A stretch of 5,704 bases of DNA. It comes from Candidatus Saccharibacteria bacterium UBA1788 (GTDB lineage Bacteria > Patescibacteriota > Saccharimonadia > Saccharimonadales > Saccharimonadaceae). Shown one piece after another: positions 1-4,285 of this stretch; position 1 is the stretch's first letter; the number at the start of each line of letters is the position of its first letter. The position numbers were made by a program, and so were the translations under genes. The stretch lies in NCBI GenBank assembly GCA_002315165.1, contig DCGC01000044.1, positions 1-5,704 on the forward strand, written 5' to 3'. A model generated the notes under the pieces. The model saw nothing but the letters and a program-made list of their open reading frames with translations. It was not told the origin of the DNA and ran no database searches.

Positions 1-62
1 TGATTGGGGTTAAGTCGTAACAAGGCATCGGTACGAGAACGTGTCGATGGATTACCTCCTTT
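1..62 (+). rRNA. rrs: 16S ribosomal RNA, 3' end (partial)
   Basis: Only the last ~62 nt of 16S rRNA fall in the window. The conserved AAGTCGTAACAAGG block lies at 12-25. Helix 45 is a 9-bp stem (27-35 with 40-48) closed by an AGAA tetraloop (36-39), whose two adenines correspond to the KsgA dimethylation site. The single-stranded tail GGATTACCTCCTTT carries the anti-Shine-Dalgarno CCTCCT at 55-60. The tail reads GGATTACC where most bacteria have GGATCACC, and the tetraloop is AGAA rather than the common GGAA. The mature 3' end is placed at about 61-63 by analogy and is not fixed by the sequence. The 5' part of the gene lies outside the window. Confidence 0.97.
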
Positions 63-220
63 CTTGAGAAGGAATTGATGCGCATAAAATCGAAAGGTTT
101 TATGTAGCTAGGTCGGTCGTAATTGTGTTATGTAAGCTTAGAACACAATATTATCTGAAAAGATGCGACATAAAGCTTGACACTTACTGAGATGAAGATT
201 GCACAATCAAGTTGTTAAGG
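63..220 (+). other. 16S 3' trailer / remnant rRNA spacer with hairpins
   Basis: This transcribed region between 16S and its terminator holds no ORF and no tRNA. It can form a 7-bp hairpin (83-89 with 98-104) and an 8-bp hairpin (122-129 with 142-149). Either could belong to precursor processing, and one arm may pair with the 16S 5' leader, which is not in the window. No boxA-like antitermination signal was recognised. Bases 206-220 (ATCAAGTTGTTAAGG) resemble the first nucleotides of 23S rRNA in many bacteria, but the resemblance stops there and a terminator follows. Confidence 0.6.
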
Positions 221-246
221 AAGAGCCACCGTAAGGTGGCTTTTTT
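221..246 (+). terminator. Intrinsic terminator ending the 16S transcript
   Basis: A perfect GCCACC/GGTGGC stem (225-230 with 235-240) with a GTAA loop is followed by six T (241-246). The stem can extend outward by four weaker pairs into 221-224. It lies ~160 nt after the 16S end and should stop rRNA transcription before any 23S gene. Its T-run ends 4 nt before the -10 box of the next gene. Confidence 0.9.
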
Positions 247-250
247 GTTG

Positions 251-256
251 TATAAT
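251..256 (+). promoter_or_regulatory. -10 box for the TrmH-like gene (leaderless)
   Basis: A perfect TATAAT lies 7 nt before the ATG at 264, so transcription should start at or next to the A of the start codon. No -35 is recognisable, because the expected place (about 228-233) falls inside the preceding terminator hairpin. No Shine-Dalgarno fits between the box and the ATG. Confidence 0.7.
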
Positions 257-263
257 GTAGGTT

Positions 264-794
264 ATGGAAGATACAAGAAATTTAGTTGATGAATATAAAG
301 GCATGACCAATGAACAGGTTTTTGATGAATTGAGTAAAAAACGGAATGATTTGGAAATTGCGATAGAGAATGTGTCGCATGATTTTAATATCGGTACAAT
401 TGTTAGAAATGCAAATTCGTTTAATGCGAAAAAGGTGCATATTATCGGGAAGAAGAAATACAATAGGCGTGGGGCAATGTGTACTGACAAGTATCTGGAA
501 ATAAACTATTGGCCAACTTTAGAGGAATTTTTGGTAGACCAAAGAGAGCGAGGGCAGGAAATTGTGGCAATAGAAAATAACACCGAGAGAGCTAAGCCGT
601 TGCACGATAAGCAGATGAGCAGAGCTTCTACTTTAGTGTTTGGTAGCGAGGGGGACGGATTGTCTCAGGAGATGCTAGAGAAGGCCGATGACGTACGTTT
701 TATAGAGAGTTTTGGTTCGACAAGATCGGTGAATGTTGGTGTTGCGTCTGGAATAGCTATGTATGAGTGGGCAAGGCAAAATATTTTAAGATAA
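264..794 (+). CDS. TrmH/SpoU-family RNA 2'-O-methyltransferase
   Basis: This 176-residue protein has the three signature motifs of SPOUT-class SpoU enzymes, which transfer a methyl group from S-adenosylmethionine to a ribose 2'-OH of tRNA or rRNA in the cytoplasm. Motif 1 is FNIGTIVRNANSF (about 41-53), with N42 and the likely catalytic R48. Motif 2 is LVFGSEGDGL (124-133), with E129. Motif 3 is SVNVGVASGIAMYEW (155-169), with N157. Motifs 2 and 3 form the trefoil-knot cofactor site in the family. The ~30-residue N-terminal extension is short and there is no separate RNA-binding domain, as in small TrmH-like enzymes. The substrate cannot be read from the sequence; tRNA G18 or a 23S ribose are family precedents. 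The ATG is chosen because TATAAT lies 7 nt upstream and no Shine-Dalgarno is present. The gene lies right after the 16S terminator and ends at a two-way terminator. Confidence 0.92.
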   Translation: MEDTRNLVDEYKGMTNEQVFDELSKKRNDLEIAIENVSHDFNIGTIVRNANSFNAKKVHIIGKKKYNRRGAMCTDKYLEINYWPTLEEFLVDQRERGQEIVAIENNTERAKPLHDKQMSRASTLVFGSEGDGLSQEMLEKADDVRFIESFGSTRSVNVGVASGIAMYEWARQNILR

Positions 795-821
795 AAAAAT
801 AAGGCCCGAGAGGGTCTTTTT
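793..821. terminator. Bidirectional terminator between methylase gene and tRNA pair
   Basis: A 7-bp stem with one G-U pair (801-807 with 812-818) and a GAGA loop is flanked by a T-run on the right (817-821), serving the + strand methylase gene. An A-run on the left (793-799) reads as seven U on the minus strand and serves the tRNA-Ile transcript. The right edge touches the encoded CCA of tRNA-Ile. Confidence 0.8.
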
Positions 822-897
822 GGTGGGGATATGTGGACTTGAACCACAGACCTCGTCATTATCAGTGACGCGCTCTAACCAGCTGAGCTATATCCCC
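821..897 (-). tRNA. tRNA-Ile (GAT anticodon)
   Basis: Read on the minus strand, the cloverleaf is complete. The acceptor is GGGGATA/TATCCCC and the D stem GCTC/GAGC. The anticodon stem CGTCA/TGACG carries loop CTGATAA, giving anticodon GAT. The T arm is TGTGG-TTCAAGT-CCACA, the discriminator is A, and the CCA is encoded. It charges isoleucine and reads AUC/AUU. It starts 4 nt after the 3' end of tRNA-Ala and is presumably cut from a shared precursor. Confidence 0.97.
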
Positions 898-901
898 TGG
901 T

Positions 902-978
902 TGGTGGAGTAACAGGGATTCAAACCCTGGACCTCTGCCTTGCAAAGGCAGCGCTCTAATCAGCTGAGCTATTACCCC
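902..978 (-). tRNA. tRNA-Ala (TGC anticodon)
   Basis: Read on the minus strand, acceptor GGGGTAA pairs with TTACTCC, including the G3-U70 wobble that is the alanine identity element. The D stem is GCTC/GAGC. The anticodon stem CTGCC/GGCAG carries loop TTTGCAA, giving anticodon TGC. The T arm is CAGGG-TTTGAAT-CCCTG, the discriminator is A, and CCA is encoded. It is the first gene of a two-tRNA transcript, followed by tRNA-Ile. Confidence 0.97.
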
Positions 979-988
979 AATACATACT

Positions 989-1017
989 ATTTTACCCTAA
1001 AATTTAGTTTTTTACAA
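989..1017 (-). promoter_or_regulatory. Promoter for the tRNA-Ala/tRNA-Ile transcript
   Basis: On the minus strand, TTGTAA (1017-1012) and TAAAAT (994-989) are separated by exactly 17 bp. The predicted start near 982 leaves a leader of about 4 nt before tRNA-Ala at 978. Confidence 0.75.
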
Positions 1018-1023
1018 TAGGGA

Positions 1024-1086
1024 ATAAAATATCCCCTTGCGGGGATATTTTCTTTAAACAACCTCGCAGTAAGAATTGCTTAAAGT
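1024..1086 (-). ncRNA. Putative two-hairpin small RNA
   Basis: No named RNA family is recognised. A sigma70-like minus-strand promoter predicts a start near 1086. The short transcript would fold into two hairpins. The first is a 10-bp stem with one G-U pair (CTTTAAGCAA with TTGTTTAAAG, 1085-1076 with 1061-1052) and a 14-nt loop, TTCTTACTGCGAGG. The second is the terminator hairpin with a GCAA loop (1026-1051). The RNA would be about 60-65 nt. No start codon with a reading frame fits inside it. The loop holds a GAGG that could pair with CCTC sites such as the 16S tail, but this is only five pairs with the flanking U. The alternative is a transcript that reads through into the downstream tRNAs. 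Confidence 0.5.
1026..1051 (-). terminator. Terminator of the putative small RNA
   Basis: A perfect 11-bp stem (1026-1036 with 1041-1051) is closed by a 4-nt loop (GCAA, a GNRA type, on the minus strand). The lower stem is A/U-rich and gives ATATTTTATT as the minus-strand 3' end. The + strand reading also has a T-rich flank, so it may act both ways, but the only gene-like unit entering it comes from the minus strand. Confidence 0.65.
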
Positions 1087-1092
1087 ACCTCT

Positions 1093-1121
1093 ATTTTATA
1101 TCATGGGATGAATAAAGTCAA
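1093..1121 (-). promoter_or_regulatory. Promoter for the putative small RNA
   Basis: On the minus strand, TTGACT (1121-1116) and TAAAAT (1098-1093) have a 17-bp spacer, each box differing from consensus at one position. No protein gene follows it before the terminator at 1051-1026, which is why a non-coding product is proposed. Confidence 0.7.
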
Positions 1122-1127
1122 TAAACC

Positions 1128-1148
1128 TTTTCCACACGATGTGAAAAA
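1128..1148. promoter_or_regulatory. Two inverted DnaA-box-like sites
   Basis: TTTTCCACA (1128-1136, +) and TTTTTCACA (1148-1140, -) both match the degenerate DnaA-box consensus TTWTNCACA and face each other across 3 bp. They sit in the intergenic region between two divergent promoters, 6 bp upstream of the small-RNA -35 and about 30 bp upstream of the KGG-gene -35. No other match was found in the window by eye. Because they form an inverted repeat, a dimeric repressor operator is an equally good reading. Confidence 0.4.
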
Positions 1149-1179
1149 CTTGCATTTATCTTTGTTCGGTTTTTAGGTG

Positions 1180-1208
1180 TTGACAAAACTAAAGCGGTAT
1201 GATACAAT
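1180..1208 (+). promoter_or_regulatory. Promoter of the KGG-repeat protein gene
   Basis: A perfect -35 TTGACA (1180-1185), a 17-bp spacer and TACAAT (1203-1208) make this the best promoter in the window. The predicted start near 1215 gives a leader of about 58 nt with a Shine-Dalgarno AAGGAG at 1259-1264. Confidence 0.88.
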
Positions 1209-1272
1209 ATATATAACATCCTAAAAGGGTGGTGTTTATTAATGGTTATGGTGGGCAGAAGGAGTTTCAGAA

Positions 1273-1476
1273 ATGGCTGGAACCAAAGCTGGCGGCATGA
1301 AAGCTGCTGCTACCAATAAGGCTAAATACGGCAAAGATTTTTATGCAAGTATTGGTCGTAAAGGTGGACAAAATGGTCATACAGGCGGTTTTGCCGCTAA
1401 CCCTGCGCTCGCTAAGATTGCTGGTGCAAAAGGTGGACGTATCTCTCGTCGTGGACCTGTTAAAAAAGAAGCTTAA
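1273..1476 (+). CDS. KGG-repeat (YciG-like) stress-type small protein
   Basis: This 67-residue, very basic, glycine/alanine/lysine-rich protein carries the short KGG motif of the YciG/Con-10-like general stress family: AGTKAGG near the N-terminus, GRKGG around 28-32 and AGAKGG around 50-55, followed by ISRRG. Members are small, probably disordered, and have been linked to stress tolerance or nucleic-acid contact; the molecular role is not established. The start is fixed by AAGGAG 8 nt upstream. All four arginines are CGT, and most Gly and Ala codons end in T, C or A as in rpsA, unlike the neighbouring mazG-like gene. With a near-consensus promoter and good Shine-Dalgarno this suggests strong expression. 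It is monocistronic, closed by a terminator 9 nt after the stop. Related sequences also occur in phages, so a phage origin is possible but not shown. Confidence 0.85.
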   Translation: MAGTKAGGMKAAATNKAKYGKDFYASIGRKGGQNGHTGGFAANPALAKIAGAKGGRISRRGPVKKEA

Positions 1477-1484
1477 TTTAGCAT

Positions 1485-1514
1485 AAAAAGACCTCCAGAA
1501 CGGAGGTCTTTTTT
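1485..1514 (+). terminator. Intrinsic terminator of the KGG gene
   Basis: GACCTCC (1490-1496) pairs with GGAGGTC (1502-1508) around a 5-nt AGAAC loop. A-T pairs extend it outward and it is followed by TTTTTT (1509-1514). The extended -10 of the next gene starts 2 nt later. Confidence 0.93.
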
Positions 1515-1515
1515 G

Positions 1516-1524
1516 TGGTATGAT
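1516..1524 (+). promoter_or_regulatory. Extended -10 promoter of the mazG-like gene
   Basis: TGG directly followed by TATGAT forms an extended -10 element. No -35 is visible, since its expected place lies in the KGG terminator hairpin. The predicted start near 1531 leaves a leader of ~13 nt that is essentially the Shine-Dalgarno AGGAGG (1534-1539). Confidence 0.65.
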
Positions 1525-1543
1525 AGAAGGAAGAGGAGGTAAG

Positions 1544-1885
1544 ATGAATTTAAATGAATATCAGGAAAAAGCAAAAAGATACGATTGTTTCGAGGCGACG
1601 AATAGCCTGAAAGAACCTGGTTTTGTGGCGAAGGTTTTTGGTTTGTCGGAAGAGGCTGGAGAAGTGGCTGGCAAATTTAAAAAAATTTTAAGAGATGATA
1701 ATGGGGTGATTTCTCAAGAGAAAGAGAACGAGGTGAAGAAAGAGCTAGGTGATGTATTGTGGTATGTGGCGACGATATCGAGGTATTTGGGGATTGAGCT
1801 AGAAGATGTGGCTAAGACTAATTTAGATAAATTGGAAAGCAGGTTGAACCGAAATACGCTACATGGTTCTGGGGATAATCGTTAG
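1544..1885 (+). CDS. MazG-like nucleoside triphosphate pyrophosphohydrolase
   Basis: This 113-residue protein belongs to the all-alpha NTP pyrophosphatase (MazG-like) superfamily, which cleaves (d)NTPs to (d)NMP and pyrophosphate with Mg2+, usually to clear damaged or excess nucleotides. The metal-binding residues are visible in the order expected: EEAGE (E36, E37, E40) and ELGD (E67, D70). The C-terminal HGSGDNR is typical of the single-domain subgroup seen in bacteria and phages. It is a single-domain protein, much shorter than the tandem-domain MazG of E. coli. An upstream in-frame ATG at 1520 is rejected because it lies inside the -10 box and would translate the Shine-Dalgarno; ATG 1544 sits 4 nt after AGGAGG. 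The stop overlaps the stop of the convergent metallopeptidase-like gene by 4 bp, and no terminator was found. Confidence 0.9.
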   Translation: MNLNEYQEKAKRYDCFEATNSLKEPGFVAKVFGLSEEAGEVAGKFKKILRDDNGVISQEKENEVKKELGDVLWYVATISRYLGIELEDVAKTNLDKLESRLNRNTLHGSGDNR

Positions 1886-2310
1886 AATGGATCACAATTA
1901 GGGCAGTGATACTGTCTGTCTGGCGTTTGGTAGCGCGTTTGGCCGCATTTTTTGCAGATCGACTTGCTATGAAACCAATTTCTATAAGAGTCGAGGTTGT
2001 TTTCGGCGAAGTCGTCATCGAAAGGAACTGCGAATTTTTGGGCTAACTCGCGGGCTTTTTCCCAGGCTGAGACTTCGATTTTTATACGTTCAATGTCGGT
2101 TTCGAAAGAATTAATGCCGATAAGTGCGTGACCAAGTTCATGAAGAATTAAAATGGGAAAATTGTCATCTGTAAGGTTGTAAGCTACTGTGTTTGGGGGA
2201 TGAAAAAGAAAACGCTGGGAAGGCTTGAAGTTGATTTTTGGGTAGGAGATGCGAATCCTATTAAGGAGTTCTTCATTTTTTATGTTTTTTTGCATAGAGA
2301 TATTCACCAT
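1882..2310 (-). CDS. HELGH metallopeptidase-like protein with C-terminal zinc ribbon
   Basis: This 142-residue cytosolic protein has no signal peptide. It carries an HExxH motif, HELGH at 57-61, within the hydrophobic helix ILILHELGHALIG, the zinc-binding and catalytic signature of zincin peptidases. Acidic residues 20-25 positions later (E79, E84) could give the third zinc ligand. A C-terminal zinc ribbon follows, with C119-x2-C122 and C136-x2-C139. The order of HExxH then four-Cys ribbon recalls SprT-like and ImmA/IrrE-like proteins, but neither family is assigned; the substrate is unknown. Two starts are possible. ATG 2310 overlaps the ROK gene by 38 bp without a clear Shine-Dalgarno. ATG 2295 has GGTGA 8 nt upstream and would give 137 residues. 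The gene follows the ROK gene in the same transcript and its stop overlaps that of the mazG-like gene. Confidence 0.75.
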   Translation of the reverse strand: MVNISMQKNIKNEELLNRIRISYPKINFKPSQRFLFHPPNTVAYNLTDDNFPILILHELGHALIGINSFETDIERIKIEVSAWEKARELAQKFAVPFDDDFAENNLDSYRNWFHSKSICKKCGQTRYQTPDRQYHCPNCDPF

Positions 2311-3073
2311 AGATTACAGATTCATAAGGTCGTTTAGCGGGGGAGATTTTGGGGATTTTATGATGTGCAGGCAGAGAGAGCCTTAACTCTTTGATGAGGC
2401 TGTGCTGAAAACGGGGAAGAATATCGCCTATCGCGCCGCCGATAACTATGCGGTCTGGATTATATCGACGGATTATATCGGTGAGGCCTGGCAAAAGTCG
2501 AGAGATTAGATCGCTATTGATTTTCGGATCGTTTTTGAGCTCTGAGGCCTGTGTGTAATAAATACGTTTAATGGCGTTCGCTGAGGCGAAATCTTCCCAT
2601 TCGACAAGGTTGCCGTGGTGTTGATAAAGTTTGTGGCCTGGTTCGAAAGTCGCTGAAGACGGGAGTAAGAAGCCGTTTTTCGCGATGCCTCCGCCGATGC
2701 CGGTGCTGAATGTTAGGTAAATAACTTTACCTGAATAAAAAGATGTTTCGTAGAGAGTAGCAAGATTAGCGTCGTTGAGTATAGAAATTTTGCAAGAAAA
2801 AAGACTTTTTAATAGAGACATAAGGGGGATATTGTTGGACCAAGGGAGGTTGCCAAATTTGTATGTATAATTTTTTTGTACAATACCTGGCACCGCTAGG
2901 ACGACATGGTCAATTTTGGGACTTAGAAACGGAAGAAGGGAATCGTGGAGGTTTTGTAGAAAAGCGGTTTCTGAGTGGTTTGTAAGAAATTTAGTGCGGC
3001 TTATGCAGCGGCCGCGTTTGGAGAAAGTGGCAATAAGGGTTTTTGTTGCCCCGATGTCTATTACTAGGAACAT
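2273..3073 (-). CDS. ROK-family protein (sugar kinase-like)
   Basis: This 266-residue protein has the actin-like ATPase fold signatures of the ROK (repressor, ORF, kinase) family. These are the phosphate-1 loop DIGATKT (6-12), ILNDANLA (98-105) with catalytic-base candidate D101, the phosphate-2 loop STGIGGGI (123-130), EPGH (144-147) and IVIGGAIG (209-216). There is no N-terminal helix-turn-helix, so it is kinase-like rather than a NagC/XylR repressor. The zinc-binding CxCGxxGCxE segment usual after the EPGH motif is absent; HHGNLVEWEDFAS replaces it. The protein is also shorter than the usual ~300 residues. The substrate sugar cannot be deduced. The start is set by an extended -10 9 nt upstream and no Shine-Dalgarno, predicting a nearly leaderless mRNA. 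It is the first gene of a unit with the metallopeptidase-like gene, which overlaps its 3' end, and is divergent from rpsA. Confidence 0.88.
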   Translation of the reverse strand: MFLVIDIGATKTLIATFSKRGRCISRTKFLTNHSETAFLQNLHDSLLPFLSPKIDHVVLAVPGIVQKNYTYKFGNLPWSNNIPLMSLLKSLFSCKISILNDANLATLYETSFYSGKVIYLTFSTGIGGGIAKNGFLLPSSATFEPGHKLYQHHGNLVEWEDFASANAIKRIYYTQASELKNDPKINSDLISRLLPGLTDIIRRYNPDRIVIGGAIGDILPRFQHSLIKELRLSLPAHHKIPKISPAKRPYESVIYGEYLYAKKHKK

Positions 3074-3082
3074 ATACTATAG

Positions 3083-3091
3083 ATTATAGCA
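3083..3091 (-). promoter_or_regulatory. Extended -10 promoter of the ROK operon
   Basis: On the minus strand, TGC is directly followed by a perfect TATAAT (3088-3083), an extended -10 element. The predicted start near 3075 is only 2-3 nt before the ATG at 3073. The -35 region (about 3111-3106, CTGTCT) is weak and lies back to back with the -35 of rpsA. Confidence 0.72.
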
Positions 3092-3112
3092 GTAAAAATA
3101 GGGATAGACAGA

Positions 3113-3141
3113 TTGACTTTTGGCGATTTTTTTGGTAAAAT
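3113..3141 (+). promoter_or_regulatory. Promoter of rpsA
   Basis: TTGACT (3113-3118), a 17-bp spacer that ends in an extended-10 TGG, and TAAAAT (3136-3141) form a strong sigma70-type promoter. The predicted start near 3148 gives a leader of about 64 nt. Confidence 0.85.
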
Positions 3142-3153
3142 GTGGGGAGTTTT

Positions 3154-3191
3154 AGGCTCGTTCAAGAGATTGGGGATTCTTGAACGGGTCT
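3154..3191 (+). promoter_or_regulatory. Leader hairpin in the rpsA 5' UTR
   Basis: AGGCTCGTTCAAGA (3154-3167) pairs along its whole length with 3178-3191, a 14-bp stem with three G-U pairs and a 10-nt loop GATTGGGGAT. It ends one base before the Shine-Dalgarno AAGGAAGGA (3192-3200). It lacks a U-run, so it is not a terminator. In E. coli, S1 represses its own mRNA through structured leader elements; a similar feedback site is the natural guess but is not shown. It could also simply stabilise the mRNA. Confidence 0.6.
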
Positions 3192-3211
3192 AAGGAAGGA
3201 AAAAATAAGAT

Positions 3212-4279
3212 ATGGCAAAAGATGCCAAAAAAATCACGATGGATGAACTCCTTGCTGGAGCAGATTCTGTCAAAAAAGTAATGGTCGGGGATACCATTAA
3301 AGGTAACGTGTTGTCCGTTAAAAAACACGAAATTTTAATTGATTTGGGAGCTCAAGGCGTTGGCTTGGTTCCTCGTAGGGAAGCATCGTTTTCTCGTACG
3401 TTGAACGCAGGAGACGAAGTGATGGCTTCTGTTATTGACGCTGAGATGGCAGACGGTATGGTCCTTCTTTCTCTTCGCAAAGCAGTCAAAGATAAAGGCT
3501 GGGATGAAATCCAAGCTAAGCTTGACAATGCAGAGATTGTCGAAATCACCCCATTTGATGCTAATCGTGGTGGTTTACTTGTTGAATATGAAGGGATTCG
3601 TGGATTCTTGCCTGTCTCCCAACTTTCTGCAGAGCATTACCCACGCGTTGGGTCTGCTGATAAAGAAGAGATTTTGCAAAGACTTAACTCTTTAGTCGGT
3701 AAAGCTATTAAGGTTCGTATCCTTGACGCAAACAAAAAAGAGAATAAATTAATCTTTTCTGAAAAAGAAGCTATCAAAGACGGTCTTGTTGCGCGTTTTG
3801 CTGAACTTAATGTTGGCGACGTCGTAAAAGGCGTGGTTACTGGCGTTGTTGATTTTGGCGTGTTTGTGAATGTTGATGGAATTGAAGGTTTGATTCATAT
3901 CTCCGAAATTTCTTGGGAACGCGTCAATAATCCAGCTGATTATGTAAAAGTTGGCGAGAATATTGAGGCTAAGATTATTGCTATTGATAAGGAACGCTTG
4001 TCGCTTTCTATGAAACAATTGGTTGAAGATCCTTGGCTTTCCGAGGTTGAAGGACTTAAAAAAGGTTCTAAAGTTGAAGGAACAGTAACTCGCATTACTC
4101 CATTTGGCGCGTTTGTCCAAATTTCTCCAGCCGTCGAAGCTCTTGTACATGTTTCCGAGCTTGGCGAAGGCAGTGACGTCGATCCTGAAAAAGTATTTAC
4201 GCTCAATGAACGTAAAGAATTTAAGGTCTTAGACATTGACCGTGAAGGTCGCAAAATTTCTTTGACTATTTCTAAATAG
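3212..4279 (+). CDS. rpsA: 30S ribosomal protein S1 (four S1 domains)
   Basis: This 355-residue protein has four S1 (OB-fold) RNA-binding domains in tandem: about 25-90, 105-184, 200-268 and 284-354. Domains 3 and 4 have the clearest signatures (DFGVFVN...EGLIHISE and PFGAFVQIS...EALVHVSE). S1 binds mRNA upstream of the start codon and helps load it on the 30S subunit, which matters for weak or structured ribosome-binding sites. E. coli S1 has six domains and 557 residues; four-domain forms of this length are common in Gram-positive bacteria and Patescibacteria. The ATG follows AAGGAAGGA by about 11 nt. Arginine codons are almost all CGT/CGC and the promoter is near consensus, which fits a highly expressed ribosomal gene. 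It is monocistronic, between its own promoter and a strong terminator. Confidence 0.95.
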   Translation: MAKDAKKITMDELLAGADSVKKVMVGDTIKGNVLSVKKHEILIDLGAQGVGLVPRREASFSRTLNAGDEVMASVIDAEMADGMVLLSLRKAVKDKGWDEIQAKLDNAEIVEITPFDANRGGLLVEYEGIRGFLPVSQLSAEHYPRVGSADKEEILQRLNSLVGKAIKVRILDANKKENKLIFSEKEAIKDGLVARFAELNVGDVVKGVVTGVVDFGVFVNVDGIEGLIHISEISWERVNNPADYVKVGENIEAKIIAIDKERLSLSMKQLVEDPWLSEVEGLKKGSKVEGTVTRITPFGAFVQISPAVEALVHVSELGEGSDVDPEKVFTLNERKEFKVLDIDREGRKISLTISK

Positions 4280-4285
4280 TTGAGT

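Noticed and set aside
177..182. TTGACA in the 16S trailer as a -35 box
   Set aside because: No -10-like hexamer lies 16-18 bp downstream; the TATAAT at 251 is much too far.
215..490. Minus-strand 91-codon ORF over the 16S terminator and the methylase start
   Set aside because: It runs through the terminator hairpin and is antisense to a gene with clear SPOUT motifs; no start signal or family likeness.
1242..1319. Upstream ORF of 25 codons (ATG 1242) in the KGG leader, preceded by GGGTGGTG
   Set aside because: It overlaps the KGG start out of frame, its peptide is low quality, and the KGG gene has a better Shine-Dalgarno of its own.
1520..1543. Earlier ATG (1520) as start of the mazG-like gene
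   Set aside because: It lies inside the -10 box TATGAT, upstream of the predicted transcript start, and would translate the Shine-Dalgarno; ATG 1544 follows AGGAGG.
1818..2018. 66-codon minus-strand ORF across the mazG/metallopeptidase junction
   Set aside because: It overlaps two supported genes in another frame and has no start signal or domain.
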